64,000 nucleotides of DNA from Aphelocoma coerulescens (lineage: Eukaryota > Chordata > Aves > Passeriformes > Corvidae). The stretch lies in the NCBI RefSeq assembly GCF_041296385.1, contig NC_091014.1:62938578-63002577 (forward strand), written 5' to 3'. The notes under the pieces are model-generated. The model searched no databases, was not told where the DNA came from, and saw only the letters and a list, made by a program, of their open reading frames with translations. This document shows, piece after piece, positions 37,994 to 52,700 of this stretch. The stretch's first letter is position 1, and each line of letters starts with the position of its first letter. The translations under genes and the position numbers were made by a program.

Positions 37994-40900
37994 CCTGAAA
38001 ACCCAGCATGCAGGAAGGAGTGTTATAACAATATCAAGCTATGAAACATACTTTGGCAACCTATCTTTAACAGCTCAAGAGTCCAAATGCTGTTCATATC
38101 CAATGGATGAGAGCACATCTTGAAAACTGAGCAAGTCCTGGCAAAGTCACATGCAAACTACTCGGCTATGCCAGCTCTGTCATTAAAACTCAGACTGAGC
38201 ACAACAAAGAGGCACGTTCCAACTGCAAGACTGAATTTGAAGCCATCACACCAGACTGCAAATGCAAAAGGAGTTCATAAATATGCAATTTCTTACAGTC
38301 TGACCTTCCATCCTATCTGTTTCACCAAAAGGTGCGGTTCAGCCTCTTTTCAGCATCCCACAGCATCAGTAGACCACGCAAAAGGCCACCACCAAGAAAA
38401 TCCTAGTATTGCTGTGTCACTGGAATCCTGAGACAAAACTGTTTAACAGGCATACCTTGCAGAGACATGTGGCCTTCTGCCAGAAACTTTTGGTTTATTC
38501 CTCATATTCAACAGAAGGCACCATGCTTCCCAGAGATCACCGTTCTCCCAGAGTGAGCAGCTTCACTCCACATCTGATGTTCCAACCCAGTTCCACAAAG
38601 ATGAATTTGTGGATTATTCAAGCTAAGAGAGACCACCTTGGCAGAGCAGCATGAGGGAGGTACTCCAGGTTCAGTTATGCCAGCAGCTCTAAAAGGGCCA
38701 GCCAGAACACCTAGCCAGTTGTTCATTTGTTGCTCTCCCTCTCACGGGTGATTTCAGCTTTATTTCTACCTGTTTGGTCGATCAGGACTGACCTCACTTA
38801 AGAGGTCAGCAAGGTTCCACAACTTTGGAACAACAGCAGCCCAAGCACTCAGCCCTTCACAACTCAAGCTCTCACAGCAAAATTAGGATTTTTTTTTTCT
38901 CTCCACCTCTCAGAACTGCATTGTTTACAGCAGCAGCTCACCTCACAGCCTATTTCTTCTTGGAAACATAAGAGAATGTAGAAGTATGTAAGTAATTCAG
39001 TGTTTTTATGCATAATCTTACAATGACATGATGAAAAATCATGCACTCTTCCCGTATCATCTGGTGTAAGTCTTTGCAAAATGAGACATTATGATGTAGG
39101 TTGTTTAGGCTGCTTCATCTAAATCACACTGTCTTGCACAGAGCACTGCTCCCTTTACAGGTATTACGAATGACAGAATCTGTGATTTAATTGCAACAAT
39201 TAGACCATTCTGGCTGAGGTCAGGTGCACAGAACTTCACTGAAGTGAAAAATGCACTTCCATGAAAAATTAATAAAAAATAAAACCTTTATTCTAACAGC
39301 AGATCTTTGCCAACAATATGGGCAACTCTTCATTTTCTATAATTACTCCATAAAACACAGTGAGGTATGTTAGCATCTATTTTCCAGATAAGGTAATGCA
39401 AGAAGTGACCTCCTCAAAATAGAGCAACATTTGGCATTGAAAATGCAACAAAAACTTGAGTACTCCTGTAAGGGACCTGCAAATCTACCTATCCTCATAT
39501 GTATAAGTCTGGAAAAGAGATACTCTGTCTTCAGCCTCAGGAAGAACCAAAACTGCTAGAGACAACAGACATCTTTAAGGGTTCCCCCAAAGAATGAATT
39601 CTTCTTAAATTCATGGAATTTGAGTTCTCTTAAAGACTTCACAAAATTTCTTTGTGAAGATGCACTTTAAAGTCCAATTTCACTAAATTGTCGTTGCATG
39701 ATCATAGGACAGGAAAAAAAGCAGATGGATTTGGACATCTTGTCCAAGCTTGCACTGCGTAGCTGTACTATCTCCAAGGTGAACAGCTCTTCTCTAGAGA
39801 AGAACATGTGGTTTGTGTGGCTCTCTATCCTTATGAGCTCATGGATTAGCCTGAAATATCTCAGGCTACAGTGCATCCTGACCAGGACATACTGTCTCTT
39901 ATAATATTGCAACAACAAAATTTAAGCGCCAAGTAGGATTTTACAGGCTACTCTCCCCAACCCTGAGTTCCCTGATGGCTGGAGGTGTCAGAGTTACCAT
40001 AAATCAGCATAATCCTGCAGGCTATACTGACAGGACTGCCACTGCAAGCTCTGGGAGGGCACTAGCAACACTGCTTCCTCCTAAACCGCTGCACACTTTT
40101 GTTAGAGCACACAGACAGGACTATTCAGCCCTTCCTACTGAAGGGAACATCTGCTTCTGGCATATAATGTTCCCAAATCCCACCAAAAAAGATTACTCTA
40201 GGTGGCCAAGTACTTCATGACGGCAGCAGATCAGCCTCAAACTGGGCAATCTACTCATCTCTGGGCCATCTGCCATCCACCAGACACAAAGTACCTGACT
40301 TTGTTTCTTACTACAGAACAATCTGGACATGCTTTAGCAATTGAAAAATAAAATTCAGCTGAGGTTCTTTTGGCCTGACCACTGCAGTGGGGTTTTTTTT
40401 CCTGGTCTTCCATATATAGTTGTGACAGCAGCAGTAAAACATTTGCTCAGCCGCCCTCCCGTAGCTGAGTCTGTACCCACCCACACCACAGATGTACTCA
40501 GAGGGACAAACCTCTCCCTCCCTATTTACACGGCATGACAAGCCTGGGATGTGGCTTGCTGCAGCAGCGCTGGTGCTCCAGTCCTCCCACAAGTACCAAA
40601 TCCCTGTCTCCTGTGCAAGACAGCACCTGTGCAATGTCTAAGGAACAGGACAAGCCATGTGGATGGCATCTCAGATTCCAGAGCTGTACATTTCCCATGT
40701 TGCTCAAGATCATGGCAGGATCAGAGCTGGCTGGCAACAATCAAAAACTCATAACAGGAATTATTTCATTTTTATAAACAGTTATCAAGTCACATTTTAA
40801 GCACTGCATATACAAGAGTAGATTTCAAAATACTTCACACTTCCACGTTTTCTTCTTCATATATGCTTCCATCTAGCAAAATCCCATCGCATTAATGAGC

Positions 40901-42803
40901 AAGATCTTTACCTTCCTTATGGTTATGCATAATCATAACTAAGCAAAACATGCACCTTCCACTTAAATTCCTTTAAGTTATTTAAGCTACATTATTTAAA
41001 CATTATTTTGCTAAGTGCCACATTCTGATATATTCTGCTTTGGATGGTACACTCCCACTCTTTTCCCAAAATACAGAAACTGTCTCCAAATACTGCACAC
41101 CTCCAACAAAAACAACACACCAGTGGACAGAGACAGTTTTTTGCTAAGGCTGAGTACGCTCCTTCCCATGTTGAAGAGGGAATCAAATTTGGATCATCTG
41201 AGGTTTGCATCACTTCCTGGTAAAGGCACATTCTGTCTTCTTTTTTTTCCCTGTCTTTAAATCTCCTTTAAACCCCTCTAAGCCTAGTCAGAATCCAAAC
41301 CAAAGTGGCTGAGCCAGCTTGCACTACACTTTATCAGTCAGCCTTTGACCAAAGCAAGCAGTGCAGACTTCCCAGAGGTGCCTCAGACCGGCAGCCCAGC
41401 TTTCCACAGCGGCATCGATACACACAGCTGCATGATGTCTGCCAGGGAAAGATAAAAAAGCACAGTCTGCAGATAAAAATTCTGCTGCTAAGTCACAGGT
41501 TCATCATGTATATACCAGAAATAGGGAATAAGAGGAACCCAGCCTCCCTTTGTGATAACTCTTGCTTTAAGTAAGATTACAGCCAGTTTCTGCTTTCTTA
41601 AATCTCTTCCTGGTCAGTCCAACTAGTCTTTAATAAAGTTTTACTCTAACAGAGCTCCTCGCTATTTTTCCTCCCAAAATCTGTCAAACTGGCTGTTGTC
41701 CAGTCCATGCCCTGTCCCTTAGTCTGAATCCCCTGAAGAGCTCTCCAAAGCTTAATTTGGAAAGGGAAGAGGTTCTCCTACTAAAACATACTCAGCAGGA
41801 GTTATTTGGTTTGGGTCAGATACACAAAAACCTAACAATGAGAGCTCCACAAGACCACCAGCACCTACCAGCAAGGTAAGGAGCAGAAGTGACACCTTCC
41901 TACACTGTATGGTTTCTAGGACAGGATTTGGCTGAAAGAGCACACATTTCTCAGCTCTTCTACTTCTCTCTGCCCCCTCCCTGGATCGCCTCAACAGATC
42001 CCTCTGGCTATACCCTTTCTCAATAAAATAATGGAAACCCTTTTTACTCCCAGTAGTGTTACACTTGTGCCCTTTCATATGAGCCTGTCCACCAGTGTGA
42101 GAAACTGTGCACTAGACTGTAATGGAGAAGACCTAAATGAGGCAGAGCTGTTCCTCACGTAAAACTACGAAAGAATTACATTTTATAATGGTTTTTTTTC
42201 CTCCCTGTCACAGAGGGATGGAAAAACTCTCTCCTTCCTTCCAACCTTATTCTCTTGTTTGGTTTTCAAAGGAACACCACAAGGATACAAAGACTATTTG
42301 CTAAAAAGGAGACTCTGAGAAGTTAACAGTGATCTTGAGCATTTGAATATACCGTCTGCAGTTACACTGACCATAAGATCCTAGAGTTCCCTGCTCACTC
42401 CCTAAGTGGGGAACATCCCTGTTTGGCTTGGCTCAGTTTCCTGAAGCGCTGCGTCACTAACTGGAAACAGGCGAGTTTGCAGGGAGATTCCAAGAAGCCC
42501 AAAGGACGATGCAACCACGGGCACCACTCCTCAAACCAAATCAGGAATAAATACAGGATGCTGAAGGAAAAAGGTCTTTGCTTGGTCCCTGGCTAAGCTA
42601 ACAAAACAGGGTTTAAGTGTCTCTGTGTTGCAAATAACCACAGTGAGGAACCTGAATGTGCTGGTTACATTAATTGTGCCCTTGTACTTCAGAGAAATCC
42701 CTGACAATCTGTTTAGAGACAAGAAAAAACCAGGACAGCTACCTCCTCCCTGCTGCTATGAGACAGCACCAGGCCATGTGTAACCTCAGGGCTACTTCTA
42801 CAC

Positions 42804-42849
42804 CAGGCACTGATCTCCCCCCCGAAGCCCGGAGGGAGATCAGTGCCTG
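42804..42849. repeat. Perfect 16-bp inverted repeat with 14-nt loop
   Basis: Left arm 42804-42819 (CAGGCACTGATCTCCC) and right arm 42834-42849 are exact reverse complements. The loop is the GC-rich CCCCGAAGCCCGGA. The stem would be stable in RNA from either strand. No transposon termini or target-site duplication are visible. Confidence 0.95.
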
Positions 42850-44566
42850 TGTGGGTACAGTTCCAGTCCAAGATGTGTCAAGTATCCCTGCTTAATGCAA
42901 GAGCTCTGAAGCAAAGCATAACACGGGCACATTTCAGATTGTCACAGCACTGCCTCAAAGCTCACAGACAGTGCAGCATCTACCAGTAACTGAGCTGGTC
43001 AAGGAGCTGTTTCCCAGCACCAGCACAGCCTTTTCTCTTTGGTACACAGTGCAGACCACTGAAGCCACAGCCTGGGCTGCACACAATTCATTACATTTCC
43101 TTACCCCATCTGCCTCCACACTTCTTCACACCCCTACTTGGTCCACGTTTTTCTCAGGCATTTTGCTCACTCACTTCATATCATCTCCACAGAACTTTGA
43201 CTCCCGTTTTTCCCTGTTGCTTGACTAAACTGATGGAATGAAGCCTGCCTGGCTCAAACATCAGACCTCTTGTAGAGGATCTAAGCAGGAGTGTGAATTG
43301 AGGTTTTTGGAACACCTACTGGAAAGTGCCTTACAAGGGTTCAATTAAGAGAGGATATGTAATTCAAGAGAGACTCCTCAAAAGCCTTCTGGCAGTACTC
43401 TGAAAAGTCAGGCATGTCTTGTCCTATGGCTCCACTGCCACAGGTCACCTTTGCACAGCAGAATGACGAAGGCAGTCACAGGAGGAGAACTTGCTCCACA
43501 AATTAACCGGTGCCGAATGACCAGCATTGCTCATTTATTCCATCCTCAGACAGGCTCCGGAGGTGACTCCCAGCAGCACGTAGCTTCAGCCTCTCCTGGT
43601 GGAGCCTGACCTGCCTGACAGGATCACCAGGCTGAGGAGCTTCATTGCTCGCCATCCGTTCTGCAGGAGGCACTCCATGCTGAGCAGGTCAGGAAGGGGC
43701 CGCTTCACGAGTGCAGCAGCACCCCCCACACACCATCACCTCACAGGCGCACTGGGACTTCATGCCACAAGGAGAAGCAACACTGCTTTAGAGAAGCTGG
43801 GCACATTCCTGCTCATTGCTGTGTTTCCAATACAGCTTTTGGACACTTTCAAACCACATCTGCTGTCCACACTACACTTGAATAAAATATTTTTGCTTCT
43901 AGCATATTCCAGAGAAAAAGCAAAACAGCATTACCACTACAAAAGGTTATGCCATACCGTGGAAGCAGTTTAAGGCAGCATCTTCTGTCTGCCAGCTACC
44001 TAAATGCAGGAACACCAAGGGAGAAAAATTACTTGCCCTCCCCAAATGTCCCAGGCACTCTTCTCCTCCTGTTTCAATTTGCATGTCAAAATTAAAGACT
44101 ATTTCCCTGTAAGCTATGAGGAGACTGATGCTGGATCACATAGAGACCTCCAGGCTTGTTAAAATGCTGCAGAAGTTCTGGACAGGCCTTAATAAAGTAA
44201 GGTTAAGCTTCCTCCAGCTGATGGTGTAGAAATGTACAGGCTTGTAGTGTGATGCACAGAGGCAGATGGACAAGAACAATCTTCCATTGTTAAACACCGG
44301 GGTAAAAGGTACCATTAGTACAACTGGAACCATATCCACCACCACCTTCCATGAATTATACCTTTAAAATGAAAGCTACAAACTTTGCTTTTTTATCTGT
44401 ATATTTATCCCATCTTCTCACACATTCCCTTTTTCCTCATGCTTCACCCTAACTGTTTTGCTTTCTTCTTTTCCACTGCCTTTCACTTGCCAGGGTTGAA
44501 GACCCTTGGCCCACTGACACCAATCACATGTGTTTTACCCAGTCTATCCCAGACAGAGGCTCAGAG

Positions 44567-44629
44567 AATACAAGGCCACCTTTGGTACTCAACTTCAAGA
44601 GGGAATATACATAAAGGTGGCCTTGTATT
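44567..44629. repeat. Perfect 17-bp inverted repeat with 29-nt loop
   Basis: Left arm 44567-44583 (AATACAAGGCCACCTTT) and right arm 44613-44629 are exact reverse complements. The overall 63-nt hairpin has roughly the size of a small pre-miRNA stem-loop, but the sequence just outside the arms does not continue the pairing. Confidence 0.95.
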
Positions 44630-47600
44630 TTGGGACTAATGCCTTTTTTCTACCAGAATTCTTATCCTTCCCCCCCTGCTTGTACATTTTCCTCCTTTAT
44701 ATGTGCCAAGAGGTGTCACGATAAACACAAGCAGTTCAAAAACAGCTTGAAGCAATTAAAGCATTTATTTAAACTTCACTGAAATCAACAGTTTAGGAAA
44801 ATGACCAAATGCTGTGATGCATGTGATGTATGTTATGCCTTGAAGTATCCAGAGAGTCAACAGGCCCAGCAATAAAGTTTTATAGCATTTCAAGCTAGAA
44901 AGGACTATGAAACCTTCCTAATCTTCCCTGTCCTAACCCACCATTTCCATGAGGTACTCTTATACAGGATCTGATAATTTGTTGAAATATAACTGCCAGA
45001 AGAGAACATGGGTGTGCCTCAAAGATTGAGGAATGAGCATTTTTTTTTTAACTCAAGTATATTTTAGCACTTTTTTTGTAATGCTTTCCAAGTTCTGATT
45101 TCCAATATGTATTCACCTGTCCCATAGGTAGATACAGTTTTTTGTTCCTAGTCACATAACTTTGCTTCCAGATCATGGATGAAAACCTGGAAAAGCCTCT
45201 TGTCTGGTACCATTTTGCAGAACTCAATAAATCTATCCTCTGACACCAATTCTCTGTTAGCAACTGCTTTGAGTCAACCCTTTAATTTCATACACTTTGT
45301 GGTACAACCTTTCAACCAATACAGTAAAATAAAAAGCCAATTGCTTGCAAAATGTCTCCATTTACTATCAATTTTTTTTCATCTCAAAGAAGGAAACCAT
45401 GTTTGTCTGACTATATCTGCTTTCCATTAAATTCTACCTGCCAGGGTTAAATCATATCTGTATTATTGCACTCTGTAACTGTGGAATCCTAAAAGATTCC
45501 CAAGAATTTTTACATATGTTTGGTACCAGGATCTCCAGTGTATAATTTTAATTTCCTCCCCTTTAGTCTATTGACTATTTTCAGGTATTTCCTCATGATG
45601 TCATGACCCAAAAAAATCAGTGTCAATAAGCCAAACATTTCCTCTGGGACCTTCCAGCCTATCCAGATTTCCAGTTATCTAGATTTATTGGTTCCAAGAT
45701 GTTCTGTAACCCGATTACTGACAGTGGTTAATTTTCATGAGACACCATTTAGAGAAGTCCCCTTGCTACCCTTACACTTGCCAAAATTGTGTTTTCCCCT
45801 TGGATATTCTTTGCTGATCATCACCAGCTTCTCTTACCTTCACACTGATTCTTTTTTACCCTTCACTAACTTGTAAGCATTGGATCAGGCAAAAAGAGAA
45901 AAGATATTTGCAGAGGACACTAGCTGTATAAAAAAGGCTCAATCTTAAGTGACATAATCCCCTTCATGATAATTTTAATCTAAGCACAAAGCTCTGAAGG
46001 GATCTTGCTGCAAGTACAGAAATATTCATTATCTGTGTGTTACGAGAACCACAGCTGAAACCAAAATTTTCACAGACACTCTATTCTGGTACATTACTGA
46101 AAATGACATTACATACATCACATGAAACTGAGAAAGATGCCTCAAGAATAGTAATGTGAGCTCAACATAAACTGTTCTGATCACACCACTTCCTCAAACT
46201 CCTCCAAACACCTGCCCACCTTCAAAGCAATACACATTTAATGTTTGTAATCATTTCTCACAAACCTGCTACTTCAACCACTTACTTTTGCTGCTTTTCT
46301 TGGCATTCTCCCAAATTAGCCTCTCTTTCAGATACCCAGGTGTCAAGAACTGAAAGGTCCTCAGCCAAACTGTGACATACTGACACCTGCAAGACCCAGG
46401 GTTTTAAGAATCTCCCCAAAACATGCTTTCCAACACCTTAATCACAGCAATGGGAACGGCACCATTAATTGGCCATCCCCAGTCACAACCCTGGCTCCTT
46501 CGACACCCAGACTTTACAGCTTTCTGCACTCATTAACTGCTTCAAAAGCCTCTTCAGCAATGCAAGTTTCTGCAGATTCATTTCTTGCTTATAATTCCAA
46601 GTTCCCTTTTCCCCCTCAGATGCCTGAGCATTTGAAACAAAAGCAAATGAGACCAGAAGTTCCTCAGAGCTCCAGTGACTCCATCCCAGCTACCACACCA
46701 TGTAATGTCCCTCCTGAGCACTGAAGCCACATCTTAAAACCAAGTAGGGTTTTTTCCCATCCCCAACTAAGCTGTCCCAAGCAAGGTTCTTTTTCATTAA
46801 AGCTAAAAAAGATGTTCTGGATACAAAATGCCTTTCAACTTTTTAGAAAAGTAATCAAGACTTTAGCTGCACAATTCTGAAAGTCAGTGACATTTTTTGT
46901 GTCCATCTTGATCTTGCAGAGGTGTTTGTAGTTGAGGAAAAAAACACCAACATAAATTAAGTTCATCTTTTCCCTGTGGTTTTTCTAACATATTTCTAGC
47001 AACCCAACAGACAAAGAATGGCAATAGGGAAGCATTCCCAAGCCATAGAGCAGACTCCCTGAAGCACTCTTCTGATGGAAATTTAGCTGAAATTTTGCTC
47101 TGAATTAGTACAACCAAGTGAAAAGTCACAAGTCACCCTGGGCAAGTACAAAATACTACTTTTTCTCTTTCAGTCCTTCTGGCAAGCGACAGCATCCACT
47201 GAAAGCCAGGAGGAGCAAACAAGCTGAACTGAAAAAGAACTGCAAAAGCACTAAGGCTCGAAGAAGAGACAAATTTTGCATCCTGAAAGCCCATGCCTTA
47301 AAAATAGTGCCAAAGCTCATTCCTGGCATGCCTGTTTCTGCAGGCAGTCACACCTGAGCGGTGCCTTCCAGCAGCCGGCGGAGTGAGCCAGCTGGGGATC
47401 CCGAGGGAGCAGCACCCACGCACATCTGGAGCCCTCCTGCAGCTGCCAGCCCTTGCCCTCTCCCAGTGAGCCCCTTCAGGAGTGCTGTGAGGGAAGGGGT
47501 CAGCCAGACATGCAGGCATCCATCTGGAGAGGCACGGAGGAAATGCTTCCCAGTGAGAGGAAGGGCAGATGGCTCACAGCCAACCATGAAGCTGGACATC

Positions 47601-48774
47601 CCCACAGAGCCCTCAGTCCCTGTAGCACTTCACCAGGGAGCACGCAAGGCATTAGAGCCACATGTAGGCAGGATCATCTTGCTTTCCTTTTCCTTTTCTT
47701 AAAAAAACCCTTCTGCTTGATGCCTGTTTTCTAAAAAATACATCTTACCAGCCTGCCTGAAACCCCACACCAGTCCCAGGCCTGAGTCACACACCCAGCT
47801 GTGCAGGGGGGAGGCACAGAGGAGGAGGGGAAGGGAGCTGCAGCACCAAGGAGCTCAAACAAGACATACCATCAGTGCTGATGACGAGGCCAGTTACACC
47901 CATGATGAGAAAGACAGATGTTTTGCAGAAAGTCAGCCGCTGCCTCATAGTAGGAGTTATGAAAGTGGAGAGTTCAGACATCATATTTTCCCTCAGTCTT
48001 CATCCTTTGCTAGCCAGGACAGATTCCAGAAAGCCAGGTGTCTGGCTGCAAAAAATACTGCAGTCTTAGTTCTAAGTCTTGGCTCCTCCTGAAGGCATCA
48101 CCGTGTCCGTAATACCACAAGCTTTCTAAGGCAACCCTGCCGTCACTGCTTTGGCAGCGAGAAAATCCGGGGGAGAAGATCAGTTCTCTGCTGCTCCTGA
48201 GTTTTGGTTCTACACATACACAAATCTCTCTTGTGGGTACCAGAGGCTCCATAAATGAGAACACATGTCTTCAGATAACCCCCACAAAATCAAAACACGG
48301 CAGGCGGATTACTGAAGCCAACAAAAGAACCTAGAGAAGACTGGGACAAAAAGCAGCCTTAGGATAAGCATTCTCTTGTGCACAAAATTTGCTGTTGAGA
48401 TGAAGGAAGAGAAATCTGCTTGGTATTCAAGTATTGAATTTGGGGGAGTTTGGGGATTGGAGGTTTTTTTGTTGAGTGGTTTTCAAGTTTTAGGTCTAGA
48501 AAACCTTCTCCATGCTACTCCTGTGAGCTACCCCATGAGGTGGTCTCTTCCCACACCCACAGGTTACCCACAAAAGGAAATAACACAGGTATGAGGTAGC
48601 ACAGACAAACAAGTCTGCTGCCCAGCAGTGCCCTATCTAAATCTGAGCAGGTCAGTGCCTTGAGTCCAGACTGCTGTGAAAGGAACGACAGCACAGCGCC
48701 AACTGGAATGGGGCTCAGGTTGTCTCTAGCTCAGCTTTCTGCCCAAACAGGGCCAGCACTAACCGAAGACCAGT

Positions 48775-49020
48775 TCACTCAGGGCTTTATCCAGTCAGGT
48801 CCTAAAAACTTCTAAGGAAGGAGGTGGTGCAGTCTCCCAGGGCAGCTCTCTCTCCAGTGCTCAGTTATCCTCACCATGAAGCCCTTTTTCCTTACCAGAC
48901 TGAACCTCTCTCACTTCTGCTGATGTCCATTTCCTCTCACCCTCCTGTCATGCTGTGGTGTAAAGAGCCTGACTCTTTTTCCAGTCTTTTTGACAGACCT
49001 TCACATCATAGCATCCGAAC
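48775..49020 (-). repeat. Old CR1 relic, minus strand
   Basis: On the plus strand the text includes TCCAGTGCTCAGTTATCCTC followed by ACCATGAAGCCCTTTTTCCTT, CAGACTGAACCTCTCTCACTT, GTCCATTTCCTCTCACCCTC and AGAGCCTGACTCTTTTTCC. This is the order of an old CR1 reverse complement. Divergence is high. Confidence 0.7.
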
Positions 49021-49728
49021 TTTGGAGAAGAGAAATTAAACTGGGTACTCCAAATCTCAGCAATTGAAAGATGCTTTTCTTGCTTCACAAGCCACCATGT
49101 GCTTCAAAGAATTCTGCCACAGCTGAGGACTCTGCTCACATCCAAAGTTAGGGGCAGCACTCAACACCTCTGGTGCAGATCAAGGGCAAATGACTTTCTT
49201 CCTGTCTACTGGAGATCAGCCCATCTCACCCCAAAAAGCACACTCCTTACCTCTGCAGGCAACTTCAGCTGCAACAAGAGCTCGGAGATGAGCGCTGTAG
49301 GGTCACCAAACAGCCAGGGCTTGTCCCAGCAGAGCTGCAGGACAGCAGTGAGCCCAGCTCCAGGTGAGCCACTGAAGCCAATCAGGAACTACAGGGGAGA
49401 AGCCTCCACCAGCACCAACTCACTTCTGCCCTGCATTGCTGCTCAGGACAATTCCAATTTGGCAAGGAAGGAGGCCTGAAGCTCCTTAAGACACCCAAAG
49501 CTCCCTAAGAGGTTATCAGAGCAGCCTGGTCTCTGTTTCTCACCCCATATGACTGACAAATTGCATGAAAGGACAAAGCCAGCCCCGGCACAGCTGCAGA
49601 GGAATGTTTGTCTTCGGCAAAGAGCAGAGAGATGAAGTGGGTATCACGTTATTCCATTAAATTTTTGCCTGTCGCAACAGCAGAGCTAGATCACATACAG
49701 AAAATTGAAAGCCAGTTAGCAGCAGATG

Positions 49729-49743
49729 AAAAAAAAAAAAAAA
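49729..49743. repeat. Poly-A tract (15 A)
   Basis: An uninterrupted A run on the plus strand. No retrogene or SINE body is recognisable immediately 5' of it. Confidence 0.9.
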
Positions 49744-52700
49744 GGGTAGTTGTTTCCAAGACACAGAGAAGGCACAGAGAGGTTACTGGCAGTATTCAGC
49801 TCTGCATTTGGATGGATGGCACCTATGGGGACAGCTCTAGCCATTAAGGTCTATTCCATTTAACCACACTTTATTTTTTCACATTGCCTTCTCCACTTCC
49901 CTACCCACCCTCTGGAGAATTATTTGGTTGAGTATTTGTACCCTTCCTGCACACATTTAGCACTGATCCAACTCAACCCAGTGACTTTCTTTTCTGCAGT
50001 TGTGATCTGTGTTTGACACCTCACAGACAGAAAGAATGAGGAAAAAGTCCCTGCTCTGAAAAGTTCAGCATCTCAGGCTGAATGTCCACCTCAGCTACGC
50101 CTCGTTAAACCCCACCATTTTTCACCTGTCTTCTTTACTGCCTATTACTCACTTCAGTGAGGTGAAAGGGCAACATATTTGCCAGCAAAATTGTGGCCCT
50201 AAGCCAAGCTTATTCTTTGCATGCCATTCCTTTCACTTTTATGAAAGAAAAGTAATTTAGCATCCAAGACAGCCTCCACTTTTCACCAGCACTTGACATC
50301 ATGGAGGGGTGGTAGGACCATGGACCATGGACCAATCCAACATCAGTGCTTCCTTGAATATCAGGTCTGCCTATTTTTCTGCTACAGATCCACATCCTTC
50401 TCAAACAACCCTTTTTCCTGTTTATCCTTGAACAAATACGTGTTCCAGGCAAACCCTGTTCTTTTCCAAATAATTGTCTACTGGTGTCAAATAAATATGC
50501 ACATGCACACATCAGGCTTACATCTAAGCACAACTCATAAATCTACTCTGACTATTCCCACTGCACATTCCTTTAGCTCAAAATGCAGTTCCACTGCCCC
50601 TTCCCCAGCCAAATATTCCTATCTGCTCTTTCATGTCAGCATCAATACCTGGGCTGCTACAGGGCAAGCTGTGTCAAGGAACTGATATCCCTGAAAGCTA
50701 CTTTCTGGCAAAAAAAAAGGTAATTTTAAAACTGGATGAGCTCCCAGCCAGCTGCCACAACAGCCTGTGGTTACATCCAGGTGCAGAACTGCACTGTCAG
50801 GTCTTGTCACCCACAAAAAACACAGCCAAAAGGCATCTCCATGATTCAGAGAGAGATGAATAGGGAGCAACAGCATGAAAAAAATGTACCCTCCTGAAAA
50901 CATAGACAAAGAGCTCTACTGTGAGAGCACCCCTAAGGGACCCACCAGGAACCTATTCCTCTTGGAAAAAGCAAGCTGCCCTAGGGAATTCAAGAGGAGT
51001 TAAAGGGGGGACCTTGTAAGCTCAGCAGCCAATGCAGCCTGTGACAAACGCCACTGAGGCAGGTCAGACACTCCATATCTGACAGCAATTTCACCCATCA
51101 GTAATTGCTAACGTCTCACCCACAAAATTATCCTTCTCCAAAAGTGAGAGAAGCAGCCCAAGACACAGGATACAGATGATGGATGCTTAAACCAAGTATT
51201 ACAAAGTGACTGGAAAACAGCTTTTGGGAATGCAAGGAGGAAGGTGTACAAACAGCAGTAAGGACAGCACGGCCTGATAACCAACATTTGGATACAACAC
51301 AAAAAAGCAGCACCTATCTACAAGCGCAAGGCCAGCAAGAAAACTTCCCTTGTCAGAGGTGGGGGCTACTTTCAAAGGACAGTGTCTTCAAAGCAACAGC
51401 CAAGCATCTCGGAGGGACCTTGTTAGCTGAGGGACCCAGAGAAAATGAGCCCACAGTGACAGAGCTCCCAGCTCTGTGGAGGGAGAAGTAGCCAGCGCGG
51501 CACAGCACACACTGGCCTCCTCTATAGACACAGACAATCCTAAAAAGTGAGACTGCTTTAATAAAAACTGGTCCCCATCCCAAGATAGGGGAAACTCACT
51601 TAGTCCCAGCTAAGAAGGGACTCTTCACATTACAAACAAAGACCTGCAAAGAGCACAAGTTCCCACCAGCCCTGTAGATAAGTTGAACAACTCCAGACAC
51701 AGGAAAGCCCTGTCTGGTAACACCATAAGTGAAATTCCTTTACCCCCACTATCGTGCACAACCTGCTCCATGCGTAAGGGCTGGCTTTCCAAAGGAAACA
51801 TTTACAGAGGACAGTGCACATCAGTCACGTCCATTAGGAAAAAGAATAAAGAATGGGTTTGTACATTAAATGCTGGCTCATTCCTATCTACCACGCTTCG
51901 AAGTCAGTCCCAGGACAGACTAACATTTTTTCCAGCTCCTGTCTTCACTGCAGATCAAGCATTTCACTATACAGTTACAGCCAGCAACTCAATACCCCCA
52001 TTTTTCTAATTTTAACTGCCAGGAAACAGCAGGGTAAAGTTTCAAAGTCCCCTACTTGTGTTTATCTCAGCTTTTAGAGGAACTGTAGATCAGTTAGACC
52101 CATTACAAATATGTGACATGTCTCTTGGCAAACTGGAATAGTTTTCTTATTTCAATTTGGGAAGAAAATGAGGAGGAGAAATGGTTTTCAGTGCAAGGTA
52201 CCGCATACAACTAATTTTGCTGTTCAGCAGTTGTGATGTTGACTTTTTTATTGATATGGAAAGTCATTGACAAAATTTAACACTACTGCTTTGTATGAGA
52301 TCTGTATACAACTATTTAAAAATCTAACTTTCCCATTTCCCCTCTTTACTGCAATTTTGGAAAAACCTTTGCAAGTACTGACTGTACAAACATTTTACAT
52401 AAAGTCAGCTGCAGCTGTGTAGAGAAGAAAGAATGAGGAATTTCAGCTTTATGGTTTGTGGGCAACAGACCAAACCCCATGTGCAAATAAATGAAGTAGC
52501 TCTCCCCCTACCAAAATGAAACAAAAGTTGGATCCAACTATATTGACACCAGAGAGCTACATGCAGCCACCACACCATAAGATACAGCCAGCTCCACATC
52601 CATACCCGCCGCAGTAACCGCAGCTTTCAGTTAAATACACACAGATTGTAAAAATCCAACACTGTCATCCATTTAAAATAACGACTGCCGTACTCCAAAA

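Noticed and set aside
44880..45480. Possible old LINE or MIR similarity
   Set aside because: A few words resemble CR1 tails, but no ordered series of blocks could be followed.
50315..50333. Three GGACCAT units in a row
   Set aside because: Only 19 bp, easily chance or a trivial slippage product.
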